Source: a bacterium (GTDB lineage: Bacteria > Dependentiae > Babeliae > Babeliales > UASB340). From it: a stretch of 23,891 bases of DNA. A program made the translations under genes and the position numbers. Below are positions 16,711 through 23,891 of this stretch, in pieces. Every line of letters begins with the position of its first letter. Position 1 is the first letter of the stretch. The notes under the pieces were generated by a model. The model saw only the letters and a program-made list of their open reading frames with translations. It was not told the origin of the DNA and did not search any database. Location: NCBI GenBank assembly GCA_030630075.1, contig DAOVNS010000012.1:1-23891 (forward strand). Direction: 5' to 3'.

Positions 16711-18627
16711 GTGAAAAGACAAATTCGCAAGTGTGCTTTATTTTTGTATTCAATTTTATTCTGTTTTTCGGTATTTAATGTAAATGCTGCTGTTGCTCAA
16801 AGCAATCAGCCTGTTCAAAATAAATCTACAGCTTCAAATCTTTTTGATTTATTAAAAGGTAATATTGAAGCTTTTAACCGTTTAGGTTATTACGACTCAA
16901 CTGAATTTGTTGTTGAGTTTCCTGGAAACAAGCGATTGGTGCTTGATTGGGGTTTTAAAGGTGCTGGAAATATTTTAGCTGCTTTTCCTGATATTGCTCC
17001 TGCTTTCGTTACTGTTTCTGATGACAGCTTAGATTCAAGTCAACTTGGTCTTACGACAACATTTGATTGGATGGATTTGGCTAAAGTTGTAGCTAAAAAT
17101 AAGTTTAAAAATATTATCAAAGATGAAATTCAAAATTATAATGAATATATTCCAGGTTTTGCTTGGTTGTTGGATTCCAAAGCAACTCCAGTTAAAGTTT
17201 TTGCTCTAAAACTTGTTTTGCTTATGAGACATCCTTTTCCTGAAGGCCTTGAATTTAAACGTAAGATTGAACTTTTACGATTAGTTTTTAGATTGAGCCA
17301 AAGCAAAATTCATGGTTTAGTTGATAAAAAAGGGTCTTTATTAAGTTATCTTCCAGAAGAATTAAGATTAATTCTTGAAGAGAATGTTTCTGTTGAATGG
17401 AGACAACTTGTTGATGATATGTGGAAAGGCTTATCCAATGGTTTTGATAATTATGAATTCCTAGAAGATGGATCTTACAATAAATCAAAAGCTGGTAGAT
17501 CTGTTTATGGTCTTGTTTTTAATAATGAAGCCGTTGCACAGCGTTGTTACGATAATTTATCAAAAAATAAACTTTCAAGTAATTCTGATTTAGAAGAAGA
17601 AATCAAAAAAATAGTTGGTTCTGCTTATGAAGTAATTGAACATAAAGATTATTTAGATTTTCATGGACAAAGTGTTTATAAATTTATTGGATATAAGGAT
17701 TTTGGAAGAATCAATGGCGAATCTCAAGATCTTCCTCAAAGTTTAAGAGATGAAGTTTTAAATGCGCAAAGCTTTTCAAATGTAATTAAAGTTAAAGTTT
17801 CAGACAAAGAAATTTGGTTATTGCGTGTTTCTGAAAAGTTATCTGTACTTGATGCATTAAAGCTTTCATCAGCTTCTTTATTTAAAGCATTTAAAGAATA
17901 TGAATCAATAAAAGCGAATCTTCCAGAATTAAACAATAATTCTGTTGATAATAGTTCTATTCAGGGCGTTTTTATTGACAACAGTGAATATACAAATCGA
18001 TTAAGTGAACTTTATGCACAAAGACAAGATTTAACGAACAGAATAAGTGGAAACTTACTTGATTTACAAAAGGCTGAAAAAGATTTGGCTAAAAAGAATC
18101 AAAAAAGTTTAGGAACTGGCTGGGATAAGAAATTGATTCAAATTGCTGCAAACAAGGTTGATGCTTTTAAAGAAAAAGATAATCAGTTTAAGTTGGGCTT
18201 GGTTGTGGTTGAAAACAAGATTAAGGTTATTGAAAAGAATCCATTCAATATTTTTGGATCGAGTCGAGACTCATCGAATCCTGATTCATCGAATCAAGAT
18301 GCATTGAATCAAAATTATAGTGTTAAAAATATTTTAAAACTTATTGCTGATACATTTATTAGTAGTCCTGAATTAAGTGGCATGATTGATGCGGTTAATA
18401 GTGATTCACCTTACTTTAGAGAACTTAAAGAAAATTTGTTCAAGCGTATTGTTGGAATATTAAAAAATACCGATAATTTAAAAGTGAACTTAGAAATATA
18501 TAAATATTTTGTTTCAACATTGTTTCCGGAATTCCAAGTGACATTTGAAAAATTGACACAAGATTTGAAAGAAGTGGATGATTTGGATGATCTTGCTGAT
18601 GTGTTTTCTAGTTTGGTAATTAAATAA
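16711..18627 (+). CDS. Large secreted protein, unknown function
   Basis: Not recognised. A GTG start preceded by AAGGGG gives 638 residues with a signal peptide (residues ~6-29, cleavage near NAAVAQ). The mature protein seems mostly helical. An N-terminal domain has FDLLKGNIEAFNRLGYYDST and FPGNKRLVLDWGFKGAGNIL. A central part includes VYGLVFNNEAVAQRCYDNLS and FHGQSVYKFIGYKDFG, and a helical or coiled-coil stretch lies at ~435-500. A low-complexity linker of three five-residue units (DSSNP, DSSNQ, DALNQ; residues 520-534) leads to a C-terminal helical domain. No catalytic motif was identified. It is followed after 65 bases by another large secreted protein on the same strand, probably one operon closed by the palindrome at 20244-20305. 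Confidence 0.88.
   Translation: MKRQIRKCALFLYSILFCFSVFNVNAAVAQSNQPVQNKSTASNLFDLLKGNIEAFNRLGYYDSTEFVVEFPGNKRLVLDWGFKGAGNILAAFPDIAPAFVTVSDDSLDSSQLGLTTTFDWMDLAKVVAKNKFKNIIKDEIQNYNEYIPGFAWLLDSKATPVKVFALKLVLLMRHPFPEGLEFKRKIELLRLVFRLSQSKIHGLVDKKGSLLSYLPEELRLILEENVSVEWRQLVDDMWKGLSNGFDNYEFLEDGSYNKSKAGRSVYGLVFNNEAVAQRCYDNLSKNKLSSNSDLEEEIKKIVGSAYEVIEHKDYLDFHGQSVYKFIGYKDFGRINGESQDLPQSLRDEVLNAQSFSNVIKVKVSDKEIWLLRVSEKLSVLDALKLSSASLFKAFKEYESIKANLPELNNNSVDNSSIQGVFIDNSEYTNRLSELYAQRQDLTNRISGNLLDLQKAEKDLAKKNQKSLGTGWDKKLIQIAANKVDAFKEKDNQFKLGLVVVENKIKVIEKNPFNIFGSSRDSSNPDSSNQDALNQNYSVKNILKLIADTFISSPELSGMIDAVNSDSPYFRELKENLFKRIVGILKNTDNLKVNLEIYKYFVSTLFPEFQVTFEKLTQDLKEVDDLDDLADVFSSLVIK
18268..18312 (+). repeat. Three degenerate 15-bp tandem repeats encoding DSSNx units
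   Basis: Units GACTCATCGAATCCT, GATTCATCGAATCAA and GATGCATTGAATCAA run head to tail and in frame, encoding DSSNP-DSSNQ-DALNQ. They form a hydrophilic linker in the secreted protein at 16711-18627. Confidence 0.8.
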
Positions 18628-18692
18628 TTTGCAAGTTTGGATAATTTAAAATTATTTAATTTATAAAAAATTTAAAAGATGGGGCTTTTGGG

Positions 18693-20222
18693 ATGAAATT
18701 AAATTTATTAAAAAAATATTTTGTTTTTATAATTCTATTGTTTAGCACTACTTCTATTTTTAGCAGAGCTGAAGAGTATCAATGTGGTATTGATGTTGCT
18801 GAAATTGAATTAGACAGTTTTCAAAAAACATCGATTCAAGAACTAAAAACTCAAGTATCAACGGTTCTGGAATCAAAAACAGATAGTTTGACAGAAGAGC
18901 TTTCGTTTTTAAAAGACCAAGTTTTAGACCAAGATTTTACTGCTTGTGAACAAAAAAACTTAGCTATTCTTTTGCAATACGAAGTTGATGGCAAACTGAA
19001 TTCTGTTGAATCAGATATCAAATTAGCAAAAGATCAAAAATTAATAGATAAAAAAATAAAGATATTGTCTTTACTTGTTGTATTGCAAAAAAAGGCACAA
19101 GCGAAATTGGAAGTTTTACTTGCTGCAGATAATAATATTTTAACATCCAGAGAATTCAAAGTTATTAAGCTTGGTGTTCTTAATAATTTTTATAGAGATC
19201 TACAAAAAATCAATAAAGACGTTTTATTGGGCAAAGTTTCGCTGAAAGATTTAAGACTCAAGCGTTTTAATAATAATTATGTTACAAAAACTGTTACAAA
19301 TTCTTTGAAAAATTATGGTATTTATAATTTTGATAGTTTATTAAAAGTTGATTTTTGTAACTTGTGGCCAAAATTATACGAAAATTATTTTGAATTTATT
19401 GATGAGTATAGAAACAGCAAAGGTTCTTTGTTTGATTTAGATCAAAATGATTTAAATTCCGTTTTGTTAAAAATACAGACTCAGAAAAACATTCTCTTGG
19501 ATATTGATTTTATCGGTGGTTTTGGATTAATTGTTAAAAAAATATTTGGAACTTGGGCTGGTAGAATTAATAATTTAGAAATAGAAAAAATTGATGATAA
19601 GACGATTACTTTGGATTCTGGTTATTATGATTCACAACGAAAAGATCTTGAAGAACAATTAAAAATTAGCATCAAAATATTTGATTTGTTTTTTATCAAT
19701 CTTATTCGAATTAATAGTGAAATTACAAAATCGAAACATTTTCTTGATAATTTAAATAAACTTGATGGGTCCAAAAAAGAAATTGTTATTGGCCACATGG
19801 TTTTAGTAGAAAACGAAGATTTTAATGTTTTTATAAAAGACGAAGATTTTGCTAAGTGTTTTGATGCATATAATTTTCTTGTAGAAGAATATTTGAATAA
19901 TGATAATTTAAACGAAAATATTTTTGTTTATAAACTTTTTTCGGCTGTTTCTAAATTAAATAGTTTTAAGCGTAAAAAAGAACCAGTTGGAGTTTTGCCA
20001 TTGTTAGGTATTGCATCTAAAAACAAACAAGCTGATTCTATTTGTTCTTTGACCGAAGATATGATCCAAATTTTGGAACAAATTTCTACAAAATTAAAAG
20101 AAAAAGATGGTAGTTCTATTGTTAATGCTGGAATAGTTGAAAGAATTTTAAATGGAGAAATAAAAGTTCCAGATAAAATTCAAAAACTTATCTATACTAT
20201 GATTCAATCTGTTTTAGGTTGA
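18693..20222 (+). CDS. Large secreted helical protein, unknown function
   Basis: Not recognised. The 509-residue protein has a signal peptide (residues 1-26, ending IFSRAEE). The mature part is mainly helical: a charged heptad-like region at ~38-130 (LKTQVSTVLESKTDSLTEEL), a middle region with LWPKLYENYFEFIDEYRNSK, and a C-terminal helical part. There is no recognised motif and no second membrane segment. The ATG has GGGG 8 bases upstream. It follows the 16711 gene in the same direction, and the two share size class and an exported helical style, although no clear sequence similarity was seen between them. Confidence 0.87.
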   Translation: MKLNLLKKYFVFIILLFSTTSIFSRAEEYQCGIDVAEIELDSFQKTSIQELKTQVSTVLESKTDSLTEELSFLKDQVLDQDFTACEQKNLAILLQYEVDGKLNSVESDIKLAKDQKLIDKKIKILSLLVVLQKKAQAKLEVLLAADNNILTSREFKVIKLGVLNNFYRDLQKINKDVLLGKVSLKDLRLKRFNNNYVTKTVTNSLKNYGIYNFDSLLKVDFCNLWPKLYENYFEFIDEYRNSKGSLFDLDQNDLNSVLLKIQTQKNILLDIDFIGGFGLIVKKIFGTWAGRINNLEIEKIDDKTITLDSGYYDSQRKDLEEQLKISIKIFDLFFINLIRINSEITKSKHFLDNLNKLDGSKKEIVIGHMVLVENEDFNVFIKDEDFAKCFDAYNFLVEEYLNNDNLNENIFVYKLFSAVSKLNSFKRKKEPVGVLPLLGIASKNKQADSICSLTEDMIQILEQISTKLKEKDGSSIVNAGIVERILNGEIKVPDKIQKLIYTMIQSVLG

Positions 20223-20243
20223 GAAAAATAATATAAAGAAAAG

Positions 20244-20305
20244 AAATAAATAAAAGAAGGCATGTTTTTTTGATATCAAAAAAACATGCCTTCTTTTATT
20301 TATTT
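20244..20305. terminator. Bidirectional terminator: perfect 62-bp palindrome
   Basis: Bases 20244-20274 and 20275-20305 are exact reverse complements (31 bp per arm, centre GAT|ATC). The GAAGGCATG/CATGCCTTC core is flanked by A/T runs, so each strand gives a long hairpin followed by T-rich sequence. It lies between the convergent genes 18693-20222 (+) and 20314-20553 (-), 22 bases after one stop and 9 after the other. Confidence 0.92.
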
Positions 20306-20313
20306 TAATCTTA

Positions 20314-20553
20314 TTATGATGAAATAAGAGCTTTCAATTTCTTTATCATATTGTCGATAAAGTTTGTAACAGGTTTAATTTTTAATCTTGCAAGTCCAAA
20401 ATAAAGTAGAGTGGCACCAACAGAGAAGATAATTATATTAAGAATAATTTTGTAGGTGATTCCCAAAAGTATTAAACCTGTAAGTATGGCAAGAATGCCT
20501 GTTAAATTGTCCGCACCCCATTTTTTAATATTATCCAGATTTTTGTTAGGCAT
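20314..20553 (-). CDS. Small inner-membrane protein, unknown function
   Basis: A 79-residue protein with two adjacent membrane helices (residues ~17-33 and ~35-55: LTGILAILTGLILLGITYKI and IIIFSVGATLLYFGLARLKI) and a basic amphipathic C-terminus (MIKKLKALISS). The hydrophobic hairpin, the GGGAG ribosome site 6 bases before the ATG, and the terminator directly after the stop support a real gene. It resembles general small two-helix membrane proteins, and no family can be named. Confidence 0.8.
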   Translation of the reverse strand: MPNKNLDNIKKWGADNLTGILAILTGLILLGITYKIILNIIIFSVGATLLYFGLARLKIKPVTNFIDNMIKKLKALISS

Positions 20554-20693
20554 GATTTCTCCCTTTTTTAATATCGAGTCTATTTGTTACATTGCACAAA
20601 TTAGCAAAAAAATACTTATTTCCACAATCATTTTGTTTAAAAATAAATATTTTAGCCTTACTTGTTTGCGGCCCGAACTTTTCTAGAATTTTA

Positions 20694-21332
20694 TTATTTG
20701 GGTGATTTTTCTAAAATTTCTACCACTTGCGCATCTTCAAGTTGTGGAAAAGATTCATAAAATTGTCCAACCGCTGAAAAATGTTTAGGTGTTTCAAGAC
20801 AAATTATTTCATCTACGTTCTTTTTTAATTCATCAATTATTTCGGGAGGAGCGACGGGAACTGCAACAATTATTTTTTTAGCATTTTGATTTTTAGCACT
20901 TTTAATTGCAGCCTTCATTGTTGATCCTGTTGCAATTCCATCATCAACAATTATTGCAATTTTATTGTCCAAGTTTAGAGGCGGTTTGTTTTTGCGATAT
21001 TCTTTTAAGCGCCTTTGAATTTCTTTAAATACTTTTTCGATTTCTTTTTGAATGTAATTTTCACTGATTTGATACGTTTTTATTATTTTTTTATCCAAAA
21101 CAGGCATGCCTTCTTGCGTAACAGCACCAAATGCAAGTTCGGGATTTAAAGGATCTTTAAGTTTTTTTGTAATAATTATATCAAAGGGAAGATTTAATAT
21201 TTCTGCGATTTTTGCAGCGATAGGAACACCACCTCTTGGAAGTCCAAGAATTATTGCATTAGGTTTATTTTTATACTCAGTCAATTTTGCTGCTAATTTT
21301 ATTGCAGCATCGTCCCGGTTTTTAAAAAACAT
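20694..21332 (-). CDS. Phosphoribosyltransferase-family protein
   Basis: A type I PRTase fold protein of 212 residues. The PRPP-binding loop VDDGIATGST lies at 129-138, preceded by hydrophobic IAII, and the N-terminal ILGLPRGGVPIAAKIAEILN (residues 28-47) is the pyrophosphate-loop region. FDIIITKKLKDPLNPELAFGAV and VAVPVAPPEI are typical of the stand-alone COG1926-type predicted PRTases, which are not assigned to one base. It may act in nucleobase salvage or ribose-phosphate handling, and the substrate is not readable. The ATG has AGGGG 7 bases upstream, and that ribosome site forms one arm of a 15-bp hairpin (21339-21381), suggesting translational control. It lies 80 bases downstream of the 21413 gene. 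Confidence 0.93.
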   Translation of the reverse strand: MFFKNRDDAAIKLAAKLTEYKNKPNAIILGLPRGGVPIAAKIAEILNLPFDIIITKKLKDPLNPELAFGAVTQEGMPVLDKKIIKTYQISENYIQKEIEKVFKEIQRRLKEYRKNKPPLNLDNKIAIIVDDGIATGSTMKAAIKSAKNQNAKKIIVAVPVAPPEIIDELKKNVDEIICLETPKHFSAVGQFYESFPQLEDAQVVEILEKSPK

Positions 21333-21338
21333 AATTTT

Positions 21339-21381
21339 ACCCCTAACATTTCACAAAAACTTACGTTGAAATATTAGGGGT
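21339..21381 (-). promoter_or_regulatory. Leader hairpin covering the Shine-Dalgarno of the phosphoribosyltransferase gene
   Basis: In the minus-strand RNA, 5' ACCCCUAAUAUUUCA (from 21381-21367) pairs over all 15 positions with UGAAAUGUUAGGGGU (from 21353-21339), using one U-G wobble; the loop is 13 bases. The 3' arm contains the AGGGG ribosome site, 7 bases before the ATG. There is no T-tract after the stem, so it does not look like a simple terminator. Confidence 0.7.
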
Positions 21382-21412
21382 ATTTAATTTAAAAATACTA
21401 GATTTTTAAAAA

Positions 21413-21955
21413 TTAGTTATCTAGTTGATCAAGAATTGTAACTAATCTTAGAACCTTTTCTTCTGAATTGTCTTCTTTGCCGATGTAGTGAAATAAAACG
21501 TTTAGTACAATATAATAAATCAATGAAAACAAAGTGAATTGAGCACTTATTTTTATAAGGTCAGGAGTGAGGTCGGCGGTTTGATTCGATATTTGTATTC
21601 CAAAAAAACTAGAGGTGTTCGCAGGTTCTTTATTTTTGTTTTTAAGTTGTTTTAAAATCGGAACAATTTTGTCGTAGTTTAATAATGCTGTTGTAGCTCC
21701 ACTCATAGTTATAGATGTTATTAAATAACTAATTTGTTGAAGTGCAATATCATCCGATTCATCTTTTGCAAGAGCTTTTAGTATTAATTGTTTTTTTAGT
21801 TCTGTATTTAAATTAAATTTCTTTGGAACTGTATTTATTGGTTTGGGTGTAGTTTTTGGTGTAGATGTATTTTTTTGTATGGGAAAACTTGTTTGTATAA
21901 AAAGGTTTGTGGTAAATGCAAAAAGTGCTGTAAAAAGAATTTTATTTTTTATCAT
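21413..21955 (-). CDS. Exported/membrane protein, unknown function
   Basis: Not recognised. The 180-residue protein has an N-terminal hydrophobic signal (residues 5-24) and then a Pro/Thr/Lys-rich low-complexity linker (NTSTPKTTPKPINTVPKKF, ~29-47). A helical part follows, with a moderately hydrophobic helix (ISYLITSITMSGATTALL, ~75-92), then a strong membrane helix near the C-terminus (ISAQFTLFSLIYYIVLNVLF, ~135-154) and a short charged tail. The ATG has AGGGG 7 bases upstream. Its 15-base start context (AGGGGTAAAATTATG) is identical to that of the downstream phosphoribosyltransferase gene. Confidence 0.82.
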   Translation of the reverse strand: MIKNKILFTALFAFTTNLFIQTSFPIQKNTSTPKTTPKPINTVPKKFNLNTELKKQLILKALAKDESDDIALQQISYLITSITMSGATTALLNYDKIVPILKQLKNKNKEPANTSSFFGIQISNQTADLTPDLIKISAQFTLFSLIYYIVLNVLFHYIGKEDNSEEKVLRLVTILDQLDN

Positions 21956-22074
21956 AATTTTACCCCTCTGTATTTATTTATTTGCATAACAAAATATCTC
22001 GTTAGTTTTCAAGCATTGGAAATGCAGGACTTGTGAATGAATGCTAATGAGGGTATTGTTTTTTAATTTTAAAA

Positions 22075-22115
22075 TCAAGATGCTTGAATTAAGATTCTTG
22101 AATCAAGCATCTTGA
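22075..22115 (-). terminator. Terminator-like hairpin at the 3' end of yraN
   Basis: TCAAGATGCTTGA (22075-22087) and TCAAGCATCTTGA (22103-22115) are a perfect 13-bp inverted repeat with a 15-base spacer. On the minus strand the upstream arm contains the last codons and the TGA of yraN, and the stem is followed by TTTTAAAATTAAAAAAC. It probably ends the bamD-yraN transcript. Confidence 0.6.
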
Positions 22116-22465
22116 AATGCATTTTCGATATATTCGATATTAAAGAAATTTTGATCAAAGATTACTGTTGCAACATCAAACCGGCAAACTTTATCTTGTA
22201 TGTTATTTTTCAAAATAAATAATTGAGCAGATTTAATAATTTTTTGTTGCTTGCTCCATGTAACTACGTTTGAAATGGGAAAATAAGATTTTTTACGAGT
22301 TTTAACTTCAACAAAACAAATGACATCATCTTTTTGTGCGATTAGATCTATTTCGCCTAACTTTGTTTTGTAATTTTGTGTGATTATTTTAAAGTTTTTA
22401 TTAATCAGAAATCTGGCAACGCTTTGTTCGCCGGCCATTCCAAGTTGTTGTTTTTTATTCATCAT
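22103..22465 (-). CDS. yraN: UPF0102 (YraN) family nuclease-fold protein
   Basis: A 120-residue, full-length member of UPF0102, a restriction-endonuclease-like fold family whose exact function is not settled. Motifs visible are GMAGEQSVARFLINKNFKII at 9-28, GEIDLIA at 37-43 and FVEVKTR at 51-57; E38, D40, E53 and K55 form the expected D-(E/Q)xK type metal site. The start is one of two adjacent ATGs (22465 or 22462), and no strong ribosome site is visible. It lies 35 bases downstream of bamD on the same strand, so it is probably co-transcribed with it. Confidence 0.95.
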   Translation of the reverse strand: MMNKKQQLGMAGEQSVARFLINKNFKIITQNYKTKLGEIDLIAQKDDVICFVEVKTRKKSYFPISNVVTWSKQQKIIKSAQLFILKNNIQDKVCRFDVATVIFDQNFFNIEYIENAFQDA

Positions 22466-22500
22466 GCTGATTCTTGCGAGGTTAGTAATCTAAATTATGT

Positions 22501-23286
22501 TTAAAATATAAAAGGGCTTTGGTTTACTAGGCGTTGGGCCATTTTTGTAAATTGTGAATCGGGAAATTTATTAAGAAGTGTTTCTATTTTTTCTTCTACA
22601 ACATCTGTATTTTTTTGTTTATTGGCAAGCTTACTTTCTAAAAATAATAAACGTGCTTCGATCGCGGGATTTTTTGCTAAATAATTATTTTTTAAGTATT
22701 CAAGGCGTCCTTGAGCTGCTTCGTATTTGCCTTTTTTAAGATAAAAATTATAAACATAAACTTCTTTATCTATTAATTTATGTTCACAAGTACTAACAAT
22801 ATCTTTTACGTCGTTTTCATACTTAACAAAGTCGGAGTTTTTTATGTATCTTTCACATAATCTAATTGTTTCGTTTGTATCTGTTTGATCACAATTAGGT
22901 TTTAGTGTTTGATAAAATTTAGAAAGAATTGTTCTATAATTTGCAAATTCAACATTCATATCGGCTGGGTAAAATTCTGTAAAGTGTTGATATAATTCAA
23001 ATGCGGAAGGAAGTTCTCCTGCTTCAAAATACATATCTGCTAACATGAGTTTATATTTTGAAATTTCATGATTATCTGGATGTTGAGCTACTAATTTTGC
23101 TAGATATGCTATTGCGAGATCATCTTTTTTTGCATCAATGGATGTGAGAGTTTTTTGTTTAATTTCATCAAAACTCATATCTTCAGGTTTTTTTTCATCT
23201 TGTTTTGCACAATTTGGTAGAAGCAATAATGCTGATACTGTTAAAAATAAGAAGAAGTATGACTTATATTTTTTTTGATTAACCAT
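22501..23286 (-). CDS. bamD: Outer membrane assembly lipoprotein BamD (TPR)
   Basis: BamD-like lipoprotein of the BAM complex (family formerly ComL), with TPR repeats that organise BamA and substrates at the periplasmic face of the outer membrane. A signal peptide with a hydrophobic core (FLFLTVSALLLLPNC) ends at a Cys that could be lipidated, though LPNC is an unusual lipobox. TPR-like helices follow, with LAIAYLAKLVAQHPDN, YKLMLADMYFEAGELPSAFE and YQHFTEFYPA, the typical BamD opening. The C-terminal half keeps YLKKGKYEAAQGRLEYLKNN and ends FPDSQFTKMAQRLV. I place the start at the ATG at 23286, which has AAGG 8 bases upstream. A TTG two codons earlier (23292) is only 2 bases from that site. 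About 261 residues, normal for the family. Confidence 0.9.
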   Translation of the reverse strand: MVNQKKYKSYFFLFLTVSALLLLPNCAKQDEKKPEDMSFDEIKQKTLTSIDAKKDDLAIAYLAKLVAQHPDNHEISKYKLMLADMYFEAGELPSAFELYQHFTEFYPADMNVEFANYRTILSKFYQTLKPNCDQTDTNETIRLCERYIKNSDFVKYENDVKDIVSTCEHKLIDKEVYVYNFYLKKGKYEAAQGRLEYLKNNYLAKNPAIEARLLFLESKLANKQKNTDVVEEKIETLLNKFPDSQFTKMAQRLVNQSPFIF

Positions 23287-23506
23287 ATTCAAGACCTTGT
23301 TTTTGATAATTTAAAACAATTTTAGCTTATAAACATATTAAAATATTGTGTCTCTTTTGGCAAAAAAATGTATTAGGATGCATTTTAGGCCTGCTTTGTT
23401 AAAATTATTAAGGTTTTAGTCGAGCTTTGCTATTATCAGGTTGTAAATTTTAAATTTTCAATAAATTATTAATTGTAAGTTGACCCTTAAAAGGGGGAGG
23501 CATTAA

Positions 23507-23891
23507 ATGAGAAAAAGACTAGGCGAAATTCTTGTAGTAAATGGCGTTATAAGCGCAGAACAATTAGTGTTTGCGCGCCAAGAACAAGAAGATACTGGAA
23601 AATTATTAGATCAAATTCTTTTAGAAAAAAAGTTTGCAACAAAGAAAGACATTGCAAAAGCTTTATCAGAACAAGTATCAATTGATTTTGTAGAAAAAAT
23701 TACAGAACAGATGATTGATCCTAAGATATTAAGCAAAATACCGTTAAAGTTTTTAAGAAAACATGTTGTAATTCCAGTTATTTTTGAAGGCAGAAAAACA
23801 ATTGTTACTGCTGATCCAAGAGATTTGCAGCCGCTTGATAATATTTCATTATTATTATCTGGCGATGTGAGTTATGCCGTTTCTACTTCCG
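23507..23891 (+). CDS. PilB/GspE-type secretion or pilus ATPase, N-terminal domain (partial, continues past window)
   Basis: The first ~128 residues of a type II secretion (GspE) or type IV pilus (PilB) motor ATPase. KRLGEILVVNGVISAEQL at 3-20 is the characteristic 'LGelLv..g.it.eqL..AL..Q' opening of the MshEN/T2SSE N-terminal domain, followed by GKLLDQILLEKKFATKKDIAK. VDFxxx..-like and IPLKFLRKHVVIPVIFEGRK match the 'ip...a.~~~~~Pl...~~~l~vA..DP.d' part, here VTADPRDLQPLDNI. The Walker motifs lie outside the window, so pilus and secretion roles cannot be told apart. The ATG has GGGGGAGG 6-7 bases upstream, one of the strongest ribosome sites here. It is divergent from bamD across a 220-bp gap that holds no other gene. 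Confidence 0.9.
   Translation, partial: MRKRLGEILVVNGVISAEQLVFARQEQEDTGKLLDQILLEKKFATKKDIAKALSEQVSIDFVEKITEQMIDPKILSKIPLKFLRKHVVIPVIFEGRKTIVTADPRDLQPLDNISLLLSGDVSYAVSTS

Noticed and set aside
23287..23292. TTG start for bamD two codons upstream
   Set aside because: Only 2 bases from the AAGG ribosome site; the ATG at 23286 has normal spacing of 8.

Overview
This is AT-rich DNA (roughly 30% G+C by eye) with a diderm gene set: bamA and bamD for outer-membrane assembly, an MltA-type lytic transglycosylase, and many short proteins with signal peptides. TAA, TGA and TAG all end genes, so the code is standard. The mix of a membrane pyrophosphatase, Bam genes, a type II secretion/type IV pilus ATPase, many secreted proteins of unknown function and a secreted eukaryote-type RING protein suggests a host-associated bacterium living in protists. 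Candidatus Dependentiae (TM6) fits best. That placement is inferred from gene content and base composition only.

Layout. Positions 1-3937 (minus strand) hold a likely operon: a degenerate NamZ/DUF1343 protein, recO, and the start of a large coiled-coil membrane protein that resembles an MscS/MscK channel and runs off the left edge. Divergent from it (4114-5640, plus) are an MltA-like transglycosylase and a small secreted protein. Then, on minus, come guanine deaminase and two tandem secreted helical proteins (5633-8025), and the pyrophosphatase hppA (8167-10155). Divergent from hppA is a secreted pentapeptide-repeat protein with a C-terminal RING finger (10327-11148). A strong bidirectional terminator separates it from bamA (11227-13662, minus), followed by a membrane-anchored serine hydrolase (13797-15332, minus). 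Positions 15550-20222 (plus) carry three large secreted proteins of unknown function, closed by a perfect 62-bp palindrome. The right part (20314-23286, minus) has a small membrane protein, a phosphoribosyltransferase, a secreted/membrane protein, yraN and bamD. The window ends in the start of a PilB/GspE-type ATPase (23507 onward, plus).

How the genes fit together. Cell-envelope work dominates: BamA/BamD build the outer membrane, MltA and the NamZ-like protein belong to peptidoglycan-turnover families, and the PilB/GspE ATPase would power secretion or pili. HppA saves energy by pumping ions with pyrophosphate. Guanine deaminase and the phosphoribosyltransferase suggest purine or ribose-phosphate salvage. 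The RING protein is the best candidate for a host-directed effector. No tRNA, rRNA, insertion sequence or CRISPR array was seen, and no gene-free stretch exceeds about 220 bases.
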